A stretch of DNA of 64,000 bases from Chloroflexota bacterium (GTDB taxonomy: Bacteria; Chloroflexota; Dormibacteria; Dormibacterales; Dormibacteraceae): contig VBIW01000045.1 in the NCBI GenBank assembly GCA_005880915.1, forward strand, positions 18,131 to 82,130, read 5' to 3'. Below the pieces are notes generated by a model. It was not told the DNA's origin. It ran no database searches and saw only the letters and a program-made list of their open reading frames with translations. A program made the translations under genes and the position numbers. Positions 52,097 through 61,121 of the stretch are shown in pieces; the stretch's first letter is position 1; every line of letters starts with the position of its first letter.

Positions 52097-52379
52097 GAAG
52101 TATCTACCTAAACAGATCGAAGTGATCAACTTATGGGCTGGCACGCGGCTCATATCTATCTAGCGCAGGCCGTAGCAACCATTACTGCAGACTCCGACTC
52201 TGGGGCCAAGTCTCGGTGAGCGGGGCCGTCAGAGTCGAACGTCTGCGATAGCTGGCTCTTATCGACAGCGTCCTCGCTAGCGCATCACGTCTTGGCGGGC
52301 ACCTAGTCGGCATAAACAAACAAGGAGCCGCGAGCATCTTGTATGACGGCTGCCAAGCCCGAGGTGAGCCCGATCCAAG
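52097..52379. other. Intergenic region in the defence island
   Basis: 283 bases between the coiled-coil Mrr gene and mcrC. I see no gene, hairpin or repeat here. Confidence 0.5.
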
Positions 52380-53630
52380 CTAGCTCTGGGCTCTTGAAAG
52401 TGGCGTCTCGTCGCTGCACTGTGGCCTGGCTCGCGTTAAGGCCTCCGAGAGCAGTTGTTGAATGATCTCCTGACAATGACTCCGAATGTCCTTTACTGAT
52501 AAGTCGAGAGTACGAACGAGAACCTTAACTCCGGAACCCCTTATCTCGTAATCCCATGCATCAGCCTGCCCCTGCGCGTATATCAGATAACCAGTGGGCA
52601 GTCCGTGCACTATGCAGTAGGCGAGCATCTGATAGATGTCGGATATTGGTGTGCTCTGATCACCGGTCGCCTTGTATTTGACGTCCGCGACTGCAACACA
52701 TTGCTCGCGCCTCCACCAGGAAAGGTCTGGACGGACATTCAGGCGATTCCGGGTGTCGAGCCAACGAGGATTCTGCGCCTTAAAGGACAAGGGCGCATCT
52801 AGGGAGGCCCGGCGAGCCATTGCCGTCACAAAATCTTGGAACGCGGTATTCATGTTGACCAGGAAGGTGACCGATGTCGTTGAGCCACCGGCATACCGAA
52901 TCGAGACGCCCTCGAGGATAAGCGTGGCCAGGAGGATCGCGTTGCGATACCGGTCATTGAGGCGGTCGTAGCGAATCCTTGCCGCTTGACCATACGCAAG
53001 GTCGCCGACATCACGCAAAGCAGCAATCAAGCCCCGTAACCGAGAAGCAAGTGTTGGATGTAGGCCGGGAACCAATAGAAGCGCTCGAGCGGCGGCCTTT
53101 ATAGCGCGGTTCTCCGCGATGTCGGGGGTAAAGTCGTCGAATGCGACTTCAACCGGCAACGTCAAGCCAAAGCGTCTGGCGAGCTGATCGGCGGCCCGGA
53201 TTCTGCCCTTCACGCCGTGGTAAGCCTCCTCGATCAAGACGTAGCCCTGCAGTACACCAGGCCTCAAGGCGCTATGGGCATGATGTAAGAAGCCATGAGC
53301 GACGGCGCCAACTAGCGTCTGATCCCTGGCGAAACCGGCTTCTTGTGACGACCAGCCCGAGATGTCTTGCCCAAAGGACAACAAAACCAGAACATTTCGA
53401 ATTGGGACCTTGCAATCAATCCAAATATTGCGATCACCGACACGTAGCAGTCCAATGAATTGCTGCGCATGTAGATCCCAGCGTCCTGGCTGATTGGCAC
53501 AAGGAAGAATCTCGACCTTACCTGTCCGCTGCGCAGCGGCTGCGTCCTCTGGTGCGAGTGTGAGGCCGCGCAGCCAACCAAACTCCTGAACCGTAATGTC
53601 GGCCTGATCGAGAACTACGTCATTCGTCAT
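52380..53630 (-). CDS. mcrC: McrC-like nuclease subunit of a McrBC system
   Basis: 416 residues. An N-terminal domain (FIGLLRVGDRNIWIDCKVPI) precedes the McrC hallmark AFDDFTPDIAENRAIKAAAR and a PD-(D/E)XK nuclease core LNVRPDLSWW followed by VAVADVKYKA. McrC cleaves DNA when driven by the McrB GTPase. Its ATG overlaps the mcrB stop as ATGA, so translation is coupled. Confidence 0.85.
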   Translation of the reverse strand: MTNDVVLDQADITVQEFGWLRGLTLAPEDAAAAQRTGKVEILPCANQPGRWDLHAQQFIGLLRVGDRNIWIDCKVPIRNVLVLLSFGQDISGWSSQEAGFARDQTLVGAVAHGFLHHAHSALRPGVLQGYVLIEEAYHGVKGRIRAADQLARRFGLTLPVEVAFDDFTPDIAENRAIKAAARALLLVPGLHPTLASRLRGLIAALRDVGDLAYGQAARIRYDRLNDRYRNAILLATLILEGVSIRYAGGSTTSVTFLVNMNTAFQDFVTAMARRASLDAPLSFKAQNPRWLDTRNRLNVRPDLSWWRREQCVAVADVKYKATGDQSTPISDIYQMLAYCIVHGLPTGYLIYAQGQADAWDYEIRGSGVKVLVRTLDLSVKDIRSHCQEIIQQLLSEALTRARPQCSDETPLSRAQS

Positions 53631-56173
53631 TTAGGCGGATCGGGTTTTGGCGCGTCGGCTTGATCGCCGTCGGGAGCACGTTGGAGGGCAGCCCGGACGG
53701 AGCGCAGGCTGAAGGCCGTGGTCACGTCATCCTCCGTCCCGTAGTACTGCTCTTCGAGCAATGGCATCAATGCGTAGGACCAAATCCGTTCAAGCGATTC
53801 AGGCGCTGCCAAAGCCTTCGTCATGAAGTAGGACGGGCCCACCGCGAAGTCGCGATCTTTAGTCCCGGTCGCGAAGATGAGCTCGTTCAGTTTGCCTAGC
53901 AGATCAGCCGCCTCGGTCGACATAAGGTTCTTCTCGAGCCAACGGCGTAACAGGCCGCGGATCGGCTCCTCTTGCGGAAAGAGAGGGACGAAGAAGAATC
54001 GCCTGCGCATTGCCATATCAAGCAGCGCAATGGATCTGTCCGCCGAATTCATTGTGCCGATCAGAAAGAGGTTTTTCGGTAAATGGAAGTCCTCAGCGGG
54101 GGAGTACAGCAATTGAACAGGCTCGTCGCGATATTCGAGGAGGAAATACAACTCGCCGAAGACCTTTGCAATGTTGGCACGATTGATTTCATCGATGACA
54201 AGGATATGTGCGCGAGTTCGTTCGGCTAAAGCTTCCTCAGCTATGCGTCGGAAAGGTCCCGGGACGAGATCGAATCCGACCGCACCAACGGCCCCCGATA
54301 CCCCCGCTGGGCGGAAACCTTCGACGAAATCCTCATACGAGTAGGACGGATGAAACTGCACCAGCCGGCGTTGCCCACCTGTCAAGAAATCGGCGAGAGC
54401 CTGCGCGATGTATGTCTTGCCGGTACCAGGTGGTCCGTACAAGATCAACTGGCGCTTCTCCTCGAGAAGATCGACGATATTCTGTAGCCATTGACGTGGC
54501 AGCATGAGCTCGTCGGCCAACTCCGTCGAAACGGCGGGCAAGTGAACTTCGGCCGGAACCGGTGGAAGACGAACATCCTCAAGCAAGGAGACAAGTGCCG
54601 GAGCGGCGAGCTTCGCACGCTCTTGGTACAGGGCGAGATCTTCTGAAACGTCCGTTACCGTCAGGCGGGTACGCAGTCTCGCTGTTGTATCTGAGGGCAA
54701 CGACTCCCTCTTGATCGGAGTGTGTGCATTAGCCCATGAGACGCGGCGCCTGCGCGAGTCATTCGGATGGTCAGTCTCAACGAATATCGGCGTCGAGTCG
54801 ATCACTCCTACATAGACGTCGGTTGCGAGAATTGTGACCACAAGATCGCCCACTCCTATTCGATTGAGGAAACGATCGATGTTGCCGGCGGCGGCCCGTA
54901 TCGAACCGGGACTCGCCTCCGAGTAGGACTCGCGCACTCGAACAGCAATTACGGTTCCCGATGTCCCAACTGGGATGTCTCCTGCCTCCCTCCAGCCGAT
55001 GGAGACAAATCCATCGTCCAGCCACGCCTTGACCAGCACATCAGCCAAGTCTCCCTCGCAGCGGATGAACCAAGCATGCTGTTGCGTGGTTCTATCCCGA
55101 ACTGGACTTTGCCAGAGTGCAGCCACCTGAGGCTCATAGAAGTGAAAGTTCGTGCCGAACTCGGGAAGGAGCGCTTCCCGTATCTGAGCCAAGAGCCGAT
55201 CGATATCTCCACTGGGGTTAGCGACTCTGCCTCGCAAACGCTGTCCGATCAGAGCCTTAACGTCGCGGGACGTGATCGGTTCAAAGGCGTCTGGAAAGAC
55301 AAGATGTAACAGCGCTTCTCTCTGTGTGTATGCAGCTGTAATCGGTAATGAAAATGCGAATTGCTTGAAAGTCCACGGATCCGCCAGCATTTGGTTGCGT
55401 GCGCTGGGGTCCGTAGCCTTCCATGACTTAGCGAACTCAAGTAGAAACCACAATTGGTAAGGACGGTACGTGTTGAAGGCAACGCCGGTATCGACCAGGC
55501 CGTGATCAAGACCTGAGTCAAGAGCAGGGGGAATGCTGACCTTCGACGGCGACCACGATAGAACTTCGTTGATTAGTCGCCGCTTCGCCTCGCCTCCAAT
55601 GTTGCTGGCGATCAAGAAATGAACGAAGAGCAGCTCGCCTGCCAGTTGGATCGTCTCAGCCGGTGCGCCAGCTAGCTGCCGACGAAACTTGACTTCAAAC
55701 GAGTCCGAGCTCGTGTCAGGCTGTCCTACAAACCGCTCGTAGAGGTCTTCGACGACCGGCAATGTCCAGATCAGCCGGTCGGGGGTGAAAAGGGAACCGT
55801 CACTTCTCAGCGCTGAAGCTATAAATAGGCGGGCTGCTGCGTACGTTGGACCGGTCACGCTTGGAGGTGTAGCGATCCCGGCAGAGTTTACGGCCGCAAT
55901 TGAGGTTATCCCCGCTCGTAACGGCACGATCTCAAAGCCATAACTCGTGAGATAACCGTTGGCTTCTGGACCGCCCGAGAACTGGTTCTTGGGCAGTCCA
56001 GTGGCCATGGTGATGATCTGCTTCGGAGGATAGAGGTGGCCATCAAAGCTGATCCCGTGCTCATAGTTCCCGTTTGTTTCCCAGCCAACCCACTCGGGCA
56101 ACGAACGTATGTCTCGATCGAACTTCTCGAGTGACTCTAAGAGTGCTTCGCGCGTGGTGGCGGGGATGGTCAT
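53627..56173 (-). CDS. mcrB: McrB-like AAA+ GTPase with N-terminal sensor domains
   Basis: 848 residues from ATG 56173. Residues about 8-85 resemble a ScoMcrA-type head (GHLYPPKQIITMATG, FSGGPEANGYL). About 100-355 is a region of unknown fold. About 365-480 resembles an EVE/PUA-like modified-base reader (HAWFIRCEGD, FVSIGWREAGDIP, RIGVGDLVVT). The AAA+ motor has Walker A GPPGTGKT (580-587), DEINRAN (661-667) and the McrB-type MNSADRSIALLD. It should recognise modified DNA and translocate to activate McrC. Confidence 0.85.
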   Translation of the reverse strand: MTIPATTREALLESLEKFDRDIRSLPEWVGWETNGNYEHGISFDGHLYPPKQIITMATGLPKNQFSGGPEANGYLTSYGFEIVPLRAGITSIAAVNSAGIATPPSVTGPTYAAARLFIASALRSDGSLFTPDRLIWTLPVVEDLYERFVGQPDTSSDSFEVKFRRQLAGAPAETIQLAGELLFVHFLIASNIGGEAKRRLINEVLSWSPSKVSIPPALDSGLDHGLVDTGVAFNTYRPYQLWFLLEFAKSWKATDPSARNQMLADPWTFKQFAFSLPITAAYTQREALLHLVFPDAFEPITSRDVKALIGQRLRGRVANPSGDIDRLLAQIREALLPEFGTNFHFYEPQVAALWQSPVRDRTTQQHAWFIRCEGDLADVLVKAWLDDGFVSIGWREAGDIPVGTSGTVIAVRVRESYSEASPGSIRAAAGNIDRFLNRIGVGDLVVTILATDVYVGVIDSTPIFVETDHPNDSRRRRVSWANAHTPIKRESLPSDTTARLRTRLTVTDVSEDLALYQERAKLAAPALVSLLEDVRLPPVPAEVHLPAVSTELADELMLPRQWLQNIVDLLEEKRQLILYGPPGTGKTYIAQALADFLTGGQRRLVQFHPSYSYEDFVEGFRPAGVSGAVGAVGFDLVPGPFRRIAEEALAERTRAHILVIDEINRANIAKVFGELYFLLEYRDEPVQLLYSPAEDFHLPKNLFLIGTMNSADRSIALLDMAMRRRFFFVPLFPQEEPIRGLLRRWLEKNLMSTEAADLLGKLNELIFATGTKDRDFAVGPSYFMTKALAAPESLERIWSYALMPLLEEQYYGTEDDVTTAFSLRSVRAALQRAPDGDQADAPKPDPPK

Positions 56174-56211
56174 CGCTTCAGGTCTCGGTTGTGGCGTGCC
56201 AGCAAGGCAAA

Positions 56212-59200
56212 TTAGGCATGAGAGAGCGTTGATCCTAGATCTTTCCGAACGATCTCGACGAGCCGGCACAGGGCATTAGCCAGGCGCATCTGCGCTGGAG
56301 TGTGCGCCTTGACGTCGAGCAGCACAGGGTTACATACAAGTATCGCCATACCTTGCGCCCTTGAGATCGCCACGTTTAGGCGGTGCAGGCTGTACAGGAA
56401 GTCGATTCCGCGTGGCGCCTCGGCTGGAGTCGAGGTTGCCATTGAGTAGATCACGACCGGTGCTTCTTGGCCTTGAAACTTGTCGACCGTGCCGACTCGC
56501 GCGCCCAGCGGCAGGCGGTTTGCTAGCAACGAGACGTGGGCGTTGTAGGGTGCGACGATCAGGATGTCGTCGATCGTCAAGCCACGCTGATTGCCGTTGC
56601 GGTCTGTCCATGGGCGGCCGAGTAGGTCGTTGAACAGGTCGGCGACCACTCCAGCTTCTTCTTTCGACGACGTGCGGTTGCCAATGTGTTCGACTGGGCG
56701 GTAGCGGAGTCCAGTTCCGGCCATTTCGCCTTCGCCCCCCACTCGCTGTCTCGAGCACTCGGGCGCCGACTCTAGTCGGTTCTCGTACGCGATCTCTGAG
56801 ATGAAGCGGCATACGTCAGGATGCATCCTCCATGTCTTCGACAGGAACCGGCCCCGGTCGTCTGGGATCGTCTGCGCGCCGTCGAGCACGTGGTCCAGCG
56901 CCGATAGGTCGGACCCTTCAGGGTGGGATCCCTTGGACGGCTGCCTCAGCTGATTGGGGTCGCCGAGCAGCACGATGTTCGAGGCGCACGTCGACGCGGC
57001 GATCACGTTCGTCAGCGACATCTGGCCTGCCTCGTCGATGAACAGGTCGTCGAGCTTGCCTTCGATCTCGTCTCGGGCGAAGAGCCATGCCGTGCCGGCG
57101 ACCAGGTCGACCTCGCCCGCCGCGAGGGCGTCATCGACATCGGCGTTGCTGCCGGTGCATTTCACTACTTCGGAACGGCAGCGCTGGTCTTCGTCCGCCT
57201 TCTGCATCGCACGCAGCGCGTAGCCGCGGCGCTCCGCCTCGCGGCACACGGCATCCAGGAGGTTGCCGATCACCTTGTGGCTGATGGCGGTAATCCCAAC
57301 GCGGCGGCCGGCGATTAGACGGTCCACGATCATCTCGGCCCCCAGCGTCGTCTTGCCGGTGCCGGGCGGGCCCTGGATCGCGAGGTAGGAGTCTTCGGAC
57401 CGTGGCGGGGCCAGGAGCAGCAGGTCGCGAATCGCACGGTACGGTCCGTCGCTCTCGATGCCTTGTCCGGCCACCGACTCGGCGACTCGCCGGATCGCGT
57501 CGCGCAGGACGCGGTCCTCGATCGGGGTAGGCGGGATCAGGGCCGCCGGATGCGGCGCGTCTGATCCCTTACCCCGGCGGAGCACAACCCAGCCGGCGAC
57601 ATTGTCGATCTCATGGACCTCGCCGGCGGGCTTCTTCGTCCGTGGGTCAAACGGCGACAAGCCGAGCGACAGCTTGTGGTCCTGCGGCGGGAACCTGTAC
57701 CGGTGCAACAGCGAGTGCTTGTACGGTCCGTCGGTACCGTAGTACTCGACGCCTCCAATCGCCTCGGAGTCGGCGATTAGTTCTTCTTCAGTCATCTTCA
57801 GGCGCTCGTAGAAGCCCCACCAATCCGACTTCTGCTCGCGCCGGTGCCACCACAGCTGCTGGCCCAGTAGCCACCTTGCGGACTGGACACGCTCGAAGCG
57901 CGGCGGCGCAACCGGCGCCCCGTCCGTGAGCCGCACCGACAACTCCTCGATGTCTCGCTCCCATTCCTGCAGCTCGGCTGATGGTTCCGACGGCTGCGGA
58001 TCTGGCCTCGGGATCGCGATCGCGAACTTCTTCTCGGCGTCCGGCCGGCGTTCCTCAAGCCAATTTCGCAGCAGCCACGTCGAGCGGCAGTCCTGCTCGT
58101 TGTAGGCTGCGATCTCGTCGAGGATGGCTTGGTCGCTGTTGTCGATCCAGCGCTCGTAGGCGACGATGCTCGACCCTGCCTCCGCGATGGCGTCGTCACG
58201 CTTGCCCATGTACAGCGCTTCGATTTCCTTCAGCGAGTACGACTCGCGCGAGGCGAGGAGCGACTGCTTCACGACCCTGTAGAGATCGACGAGCACCTCG
58301 CCACGGAGCAGGCGGTCGACCTCGGCTTCCCGCGTGCCGTACCGGCCCATCAGGCGCTTGAGCGCGGACGGCTCGTATGGCGCGTAGTGATAGACGTGCA
58401 TCTCCGGGTTCGCGTCGAGCCGCCCGATGACCAGGTCGACGAAGTCTTCGAATGCCTTCTTCTCCTCGGCGCGGTCGTGCGCCCAGATCGGCGTGAATCC
58501 CCCGGCGGCGTTGAAGACGCCGAACAGGTACTCGAGCCCGCCATCCTGCGCCCACGGGTCGCTCTCCATGTCGAAGAAGAGGTCGGCCTCGGTCGGCGTC
58601 GGCAGCAGGGCGAGGCCGAGCTCAGGGCGCTCCGGCGGCAGCAGCTCATACGCCGGCACTCCGGTCTCGCGCTCCTGCACCTGAAGCCGGGCCTGGTTGC
58701 GAACCCGCACAAGTGTCGCGGCACCGATGCCCGTCCCGCTGAGATCGGCGTCGGTTGTCGCCAGCCCGGCCACGGTGTTGACCCCGGACGCGCCGAGTTT
58801 GCGGGCCTGTGACCGCTGCAGCCCGGCGACCAGGACAAGGCTGTCATCGTCACGCCACCGCTGCTTGCAGACCTCGTTCCACCGGCAGACGCCACAGTGC
58901 TCGACCGGCTCTGGATACGTCTTGACTGGAGTGGCGGCAGTGACCGCCTCCAGCTTCGCCTTGGCGTGGTGCAGGTACGCGCGATAGTCGCTGACTCGGA
59001 ACCGCGGCCGGGTCCCGTCGCCCAACGCAAGATGCATCCACTCCGGTGAGGTGCCTTGCATTCCAGCGACGAGCTCGGAGTAAAGCGAGGTCTGTAGCAG
59101 CGCCGCAGCTTTGGCGCTGCGCGCCAGCTTGGTGTCGACGACCTCGTAGCTGTGCGCGCCAAGCTCGCTCGCCACATCCACCTTTTCGAGGAAGTCGGCA

Positions 59201-59544
59201 TAGCCGAGCCAGCGGCCGTCGAAAAGCGTCGCCTGGTAGATGACATCGATGCCGGACCGCATCGCCTCGAGCGTCTGCTCGCGGGCCTTCCAGTAGGCCT
59301 CGACGGTCGCTCCCCACGTCTCGATTCGCACCACGGATTTGCCCGCCAACGCGTGCGCGTCGAGGTGCGCCTGCTCGTGCTCAGTGCCGTGACGAGCCAT
59401 CAACTCGAGTTCAGGGTCGTCCCGTTCGGGCCGGACGAGCTCGCCTCGCGTGGCCGCGAGCTCCTGTTGCGTCAGGTGAGGGCATTCGAGGAAACCGGTC
59501 AGGTCACTCGCGCTGAGGATCAGGCGGCCGTCGGTCAGGTGCAC
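56212..59544 (-). CDS. TM0106-type RecB-like nuclease fused to SF1 helicase
   Basis: 1110 residues. The N-terminal nuclease has Asp117 (YADFLE) and Asp137-Thr-Lys139 (VVDTKL). Four cysteines, Cys21 (ECPHLT) with Cys217, Cys220 and Cys226 (CGVCRWNEVC), match a Cas4/AddB-like Fe-S site. A middle RNase H-like region has LFFDMESDPWAQ and YNEQDCRSTW. The C-terminal Dna2/Upf1-like helicase has GPPGTGKTTLGAEM, DEAGQMSL and DKFQGQEAPVVIYS. It starts 13 bases after the preceding small gene and ends 38 bases before mcrB, consistent with one operon. Confidence 0.85.
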   Translation of the reverse strand: MHLTDGRLILSASDLTGFLECPHLTQQELAATRGELVRPERDDPELELMARHGTEHEQAHLDAHALAGKSVVRIETWGATVEAYWKAREQTLEAMRSGIDVIYQATLFDGRWLGYADFLEKVDVASELGAHSYEVVDTKLARSAKAAALLQTSLYSELVAGMQGTSPEWMHLALGDGTRPRFRVSDYRAYLHHAKAKLEAVTAATPVKTYPEPVEHCGVCRWNEVCKQRWRDDDSLVLVAGLQRSQARKLGASGVNTVAGLATTDADLSGTGIGAATLVRVRNQARLQVQERETGVPAYELLPPERPELGLALLPTPTEADLFFDMESDPWAQDGGLEYLFGVFNAAGGFTPIWAHDRAEEKKAFEDFVDLVIGRLDANPEMHVYHYAPYEPSALKRLMGRYGTREAEVDRLLRGEVLVDLYRVVKQSLLASRESYSLKEIEALYMGKRDDAIAEAGSSIVAYERWIDNSDQAILDEIAAYNEQDCRSTWLLRNWLEERRPDAEKKFAIAIPRPDPQPSEPSAELQEWERDIEELSVRLTDGAPVAPPRFERVQSARWLLGQQLWWHRREQKSDWWGFYERLKMTEEELIADSEAIGGVEYYGTDGPYKHSLLHRYRFPPQDHKLSLGLSPFDPRTKKPAGEVHEIDNVAGWVVLRRGKGSDAPHPAALIPPTPIEDRVLRDAIRRVAESVAGQGIESDGPYRAIRDLLLLAPPRSEDSYLAIQGPPGTGKTTLGAEMIVDRLIAGRRVGITAISHKVIGNLLDAVCREAERRGYALRAMQKADEDQRCRSEVVKCTGSNADVDDALAAGEVDLVAGTAWLFARDEIEGKLDDLFIDEAGQMSLTNVIAASTCASNIVLLGDPNQLRQPSKGSHPEGSDLSALDHVLDGAQTIPDDRGRFLSKTWRMHPDVCRFISEIAYENRLESAPECSRQRVGGEGEMAGTGLRYRPVEHIGNRTSSKEEAGVVADLFNDLLGRPWTDRNGNQRGLTIDDILIVAPYNAHVSLLANRLPLGARVGTVDKFQGQEAPVVIYSMATSTPAEAPRGIDFLYSLHRLNVAISRAQGMAILVCNPVLLDVKAHTPAQMRLANALCRLVEIVRKDLGSTLSHA

Positions 59545-59557
59545 ACGCCCTCCCAGG

Positions 59558-59980
59558 TCATGCGTCGAACTCCAACTGCTCCGGCCGCGCGTCCGCCTCC
59601 CTCGACGCCCTCGTCCGGACCAGCGGCAGCATGTCGCATACGCCCTCGCCGTAGGCGGCCCCGAAGAGCAGCTCGGTCATGCAGGCAAGCTTGCGAGCGT
59701 CGTGAGGAAGGTGGTCGCGGGAGAAATTGTGGTGCGGGCCGCCGCCCTCAAAGCCGAGGCAGCCGAGCGCGGTGACCGAGGTCTTGCGCAGGCCGCTCGA
59801 CTTCAGCATCCAGTGCTTCGAGCCGACCTCGCCGAGCACTGCCGAGTCGTGGACCATGAACTGGACGTAGCGCTCAGTGTTGCGCGAGTCCTCGAAGATC
59901 ATGAAGTCGTGGTCGCGCAGGTCGAACAACAGCCGGCGAAGCTCCTTCTCGTACATCTGCATTCGCATCTCTCGTTCCAT
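59558..59980 (-). CDS. Small protein, possibly TY-Chap (YbjN-like) fold
   Basis: 140 residues from ATG 59980. The pattern LRRLLFDLRDHDFMIFEDS, ERYVQFMV, VLGEVGSKHWML, TALGCLGFEGGGPHHNFSRD and ACMTELLFGAAYG resembles TY-Chap chaperone-like proteins, but this rests on pattern only. It is the first gene of the operon leading into the TM0106-type gene. A perfect inverted repeat, shared with the ARPP-1/WYL promoter, lies 21 bases upstream of its start. Confidence 0.6.
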   Translation of the reverse strand: MEREMRMQMYEKELRRLLFDLRDHDFMIFEDSRNTERYVQFMVHDSAVLGEVGSKHWMLKSSGLRKTSVTALGCLGFEGGGPHHNFSRDHLPHDARKLACMTELLFGAAYGEGVCDMLPLVRTRASREADARPEQLEFDA

Positions 59981-60000
59981 GGCCACAGCGTGCGGGGCCG

Positions 60001-60022
60001 CCGCGACAGCTCCCTGTCGCGG
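60001..60022. promoter_or_regulatory. Candidate WYL operator, site 1
   Basis: CCGCGACA-GCTCCC-TGTCGCGG is a perfect 8-bp inverted repeat with a 6-base spacer. It is located between the ARPP-1 stop and the start of the small protein gene, where a promoter for the nuclease operon is expected. Confidence 0.75.
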
Positions 60023-60036
60023 TTTTCTGGCGGTTA

Positions 60037-61038
60037 TCAATTTCTCCTCCGGGCCGGCGGGATGAAGCGGGTCGGGTTCGCCGCCTGGTGGGCAGGGAAG
60101 GCGCTGAGGTGCAGGACTTGGCCGGCATGGACGAGCGCGGCCGCCTCGAGGTCGGGCGCCACAACCGAGATATGCGAGCCGAGGCCGATGTCGGGACCGA
60201 CGCTGGTGCTGCCGGCGGGGATGGAGCGGAACCAGCGCCGCGCGGCGGCGTCCGCCCGGGCACCGAGCCGCTTCGAGCCGACGTTGTCCGCTATAAGCGC
60301 CTCCGCCTGATAGCTGGCGACTAGGCCGCTCCACAGCGATGCCAACACCTCCGGCGTCTCGAAGATGTCGACGCATGCGACGCGGCCGCCGACACACGCG
60401 ATGACTCCGACCTGTCCAGGCGCAGGCTCCACGCTGCTTGCGATGGCCGTCAGATGCACGGCATTGGTACCCGCGAGGTCGCCATAGGACCGGCTCGGCG
60501 CGTGGGCGCCGTAGCGATCGAGCATACGGTTGACACCGGCCCAGACGGCGCCCTGGTCGGAGGCGAACGTGCGGGTGCTGCGCATCGAGCGGGCGACGGT
60601 CACGGTCTTGGCCGCGCGGACACTGGGCGCCAGGTTGACGGCGGACTTGCCTGTCGACTCCTCGGACACCGCGTGCCACCGGCCTGCCTCGACACACGAG
60701 ACCGGGACCTCGAGTACCGCCGTGGCCGGGACCAGAATCGTCAGGTTGAGTACGCGCGTCTGCTTCATGCCGAGCAGGACTTCACCCTCGACCAGGAGGA
60801 CAGGCTCGCCTCCGCGGTTGACCACGCGGAGCGTTCCGACGGCACCGGCCTCGCTGACCTCCTCGATCGAGATGAGGGCCATGTCGAGAGCCTGTTGGTA
60901 GAGAAGGTACCGAGGAGGGTTGGGCGGCCTTGCCGGGTCCTTGACAAGGAGGGGAATCAAGGCGAGGTTGCCGGCCGTGGCCGATCCGCCGATTTCGAGG
61001 GTCGAGACGAGTTCTGCGAGGGTCTGTATGTCGTTCAT
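60037..61038 (-). CDS. ARPP-1 family domain protein
   Basis: 333 residues from ATG 61038. The sequence matches the ARPP-1 (DUF6569) pattern: GNLALIPLL, VSEAGAVGTLRVVN, PVLLVEGEVLLGMKQTRVLN and VSCVEAGRWHAVS. ARPP-1 domains occur in predicted conflict and stress contexts, but their biochemistry is not established. It is divergent from the WYL regulator across operator site 2 and upstream of the small protein/nuclease operon. Confidence 0.75.
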   Translation of the reverse strand: MNDIQTLAELVSTLEIGGSATAGNLALIPLLVKDPARPPNPPRYLLYQQALDMALISIEEVSEAGAVGTLRVVNRGGEPVLLVEGEVLLGMKQTRVLNLTILVPATAVLEVPVSCVEAGRWHAVSEESTGKSAVNLAPSVRAAKTVTVARSMRSTRTFASDQGAVWAGVNRMLDRYGAHAPSRSYGDLAGTNAVHLTAIASSVEPAPGQVGVIACVGGRVACVDIFETPEVLASLWSGLVASYQAEALIADNVGSKRLGARADAAARRWFRSIPAGSTSVGPDIGLGSHISVVAPDLEAAALVHAGQVLHLSAFPAHQAANPTRFIPPARRRN

Positions 61039-61059
61039 GACACGATCGTCAGGGGTCGT

Positions 61060-61079
61060 CGCGACAGCTGGTTGTCGCG
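61060..61079. promoter_or_regulatory. Candidate WYL operator, site 2
   Basis: CGCGACA-GCTGGT-TGTCGCG has the same arms and the same 6-base spacer as site 1. It lies between the divergent ARPP-1 and WYL genes, so it can control both. Confidence 0.75.
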
Positions 61080-61121
61080 TTCGCGGGACATCGTTAACCG
61101 GGCTGTTCAAGCGGTGACATA

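Noticed and set aside
59981..60697. Longer version of the 140-residue protein reaching to 60697
   Set aside because: The extension is Arg/Gly-rich shadow sequence of the ARPP-1 gene and would cross the operator repeat; ATG 59980 gives a sensible protein.
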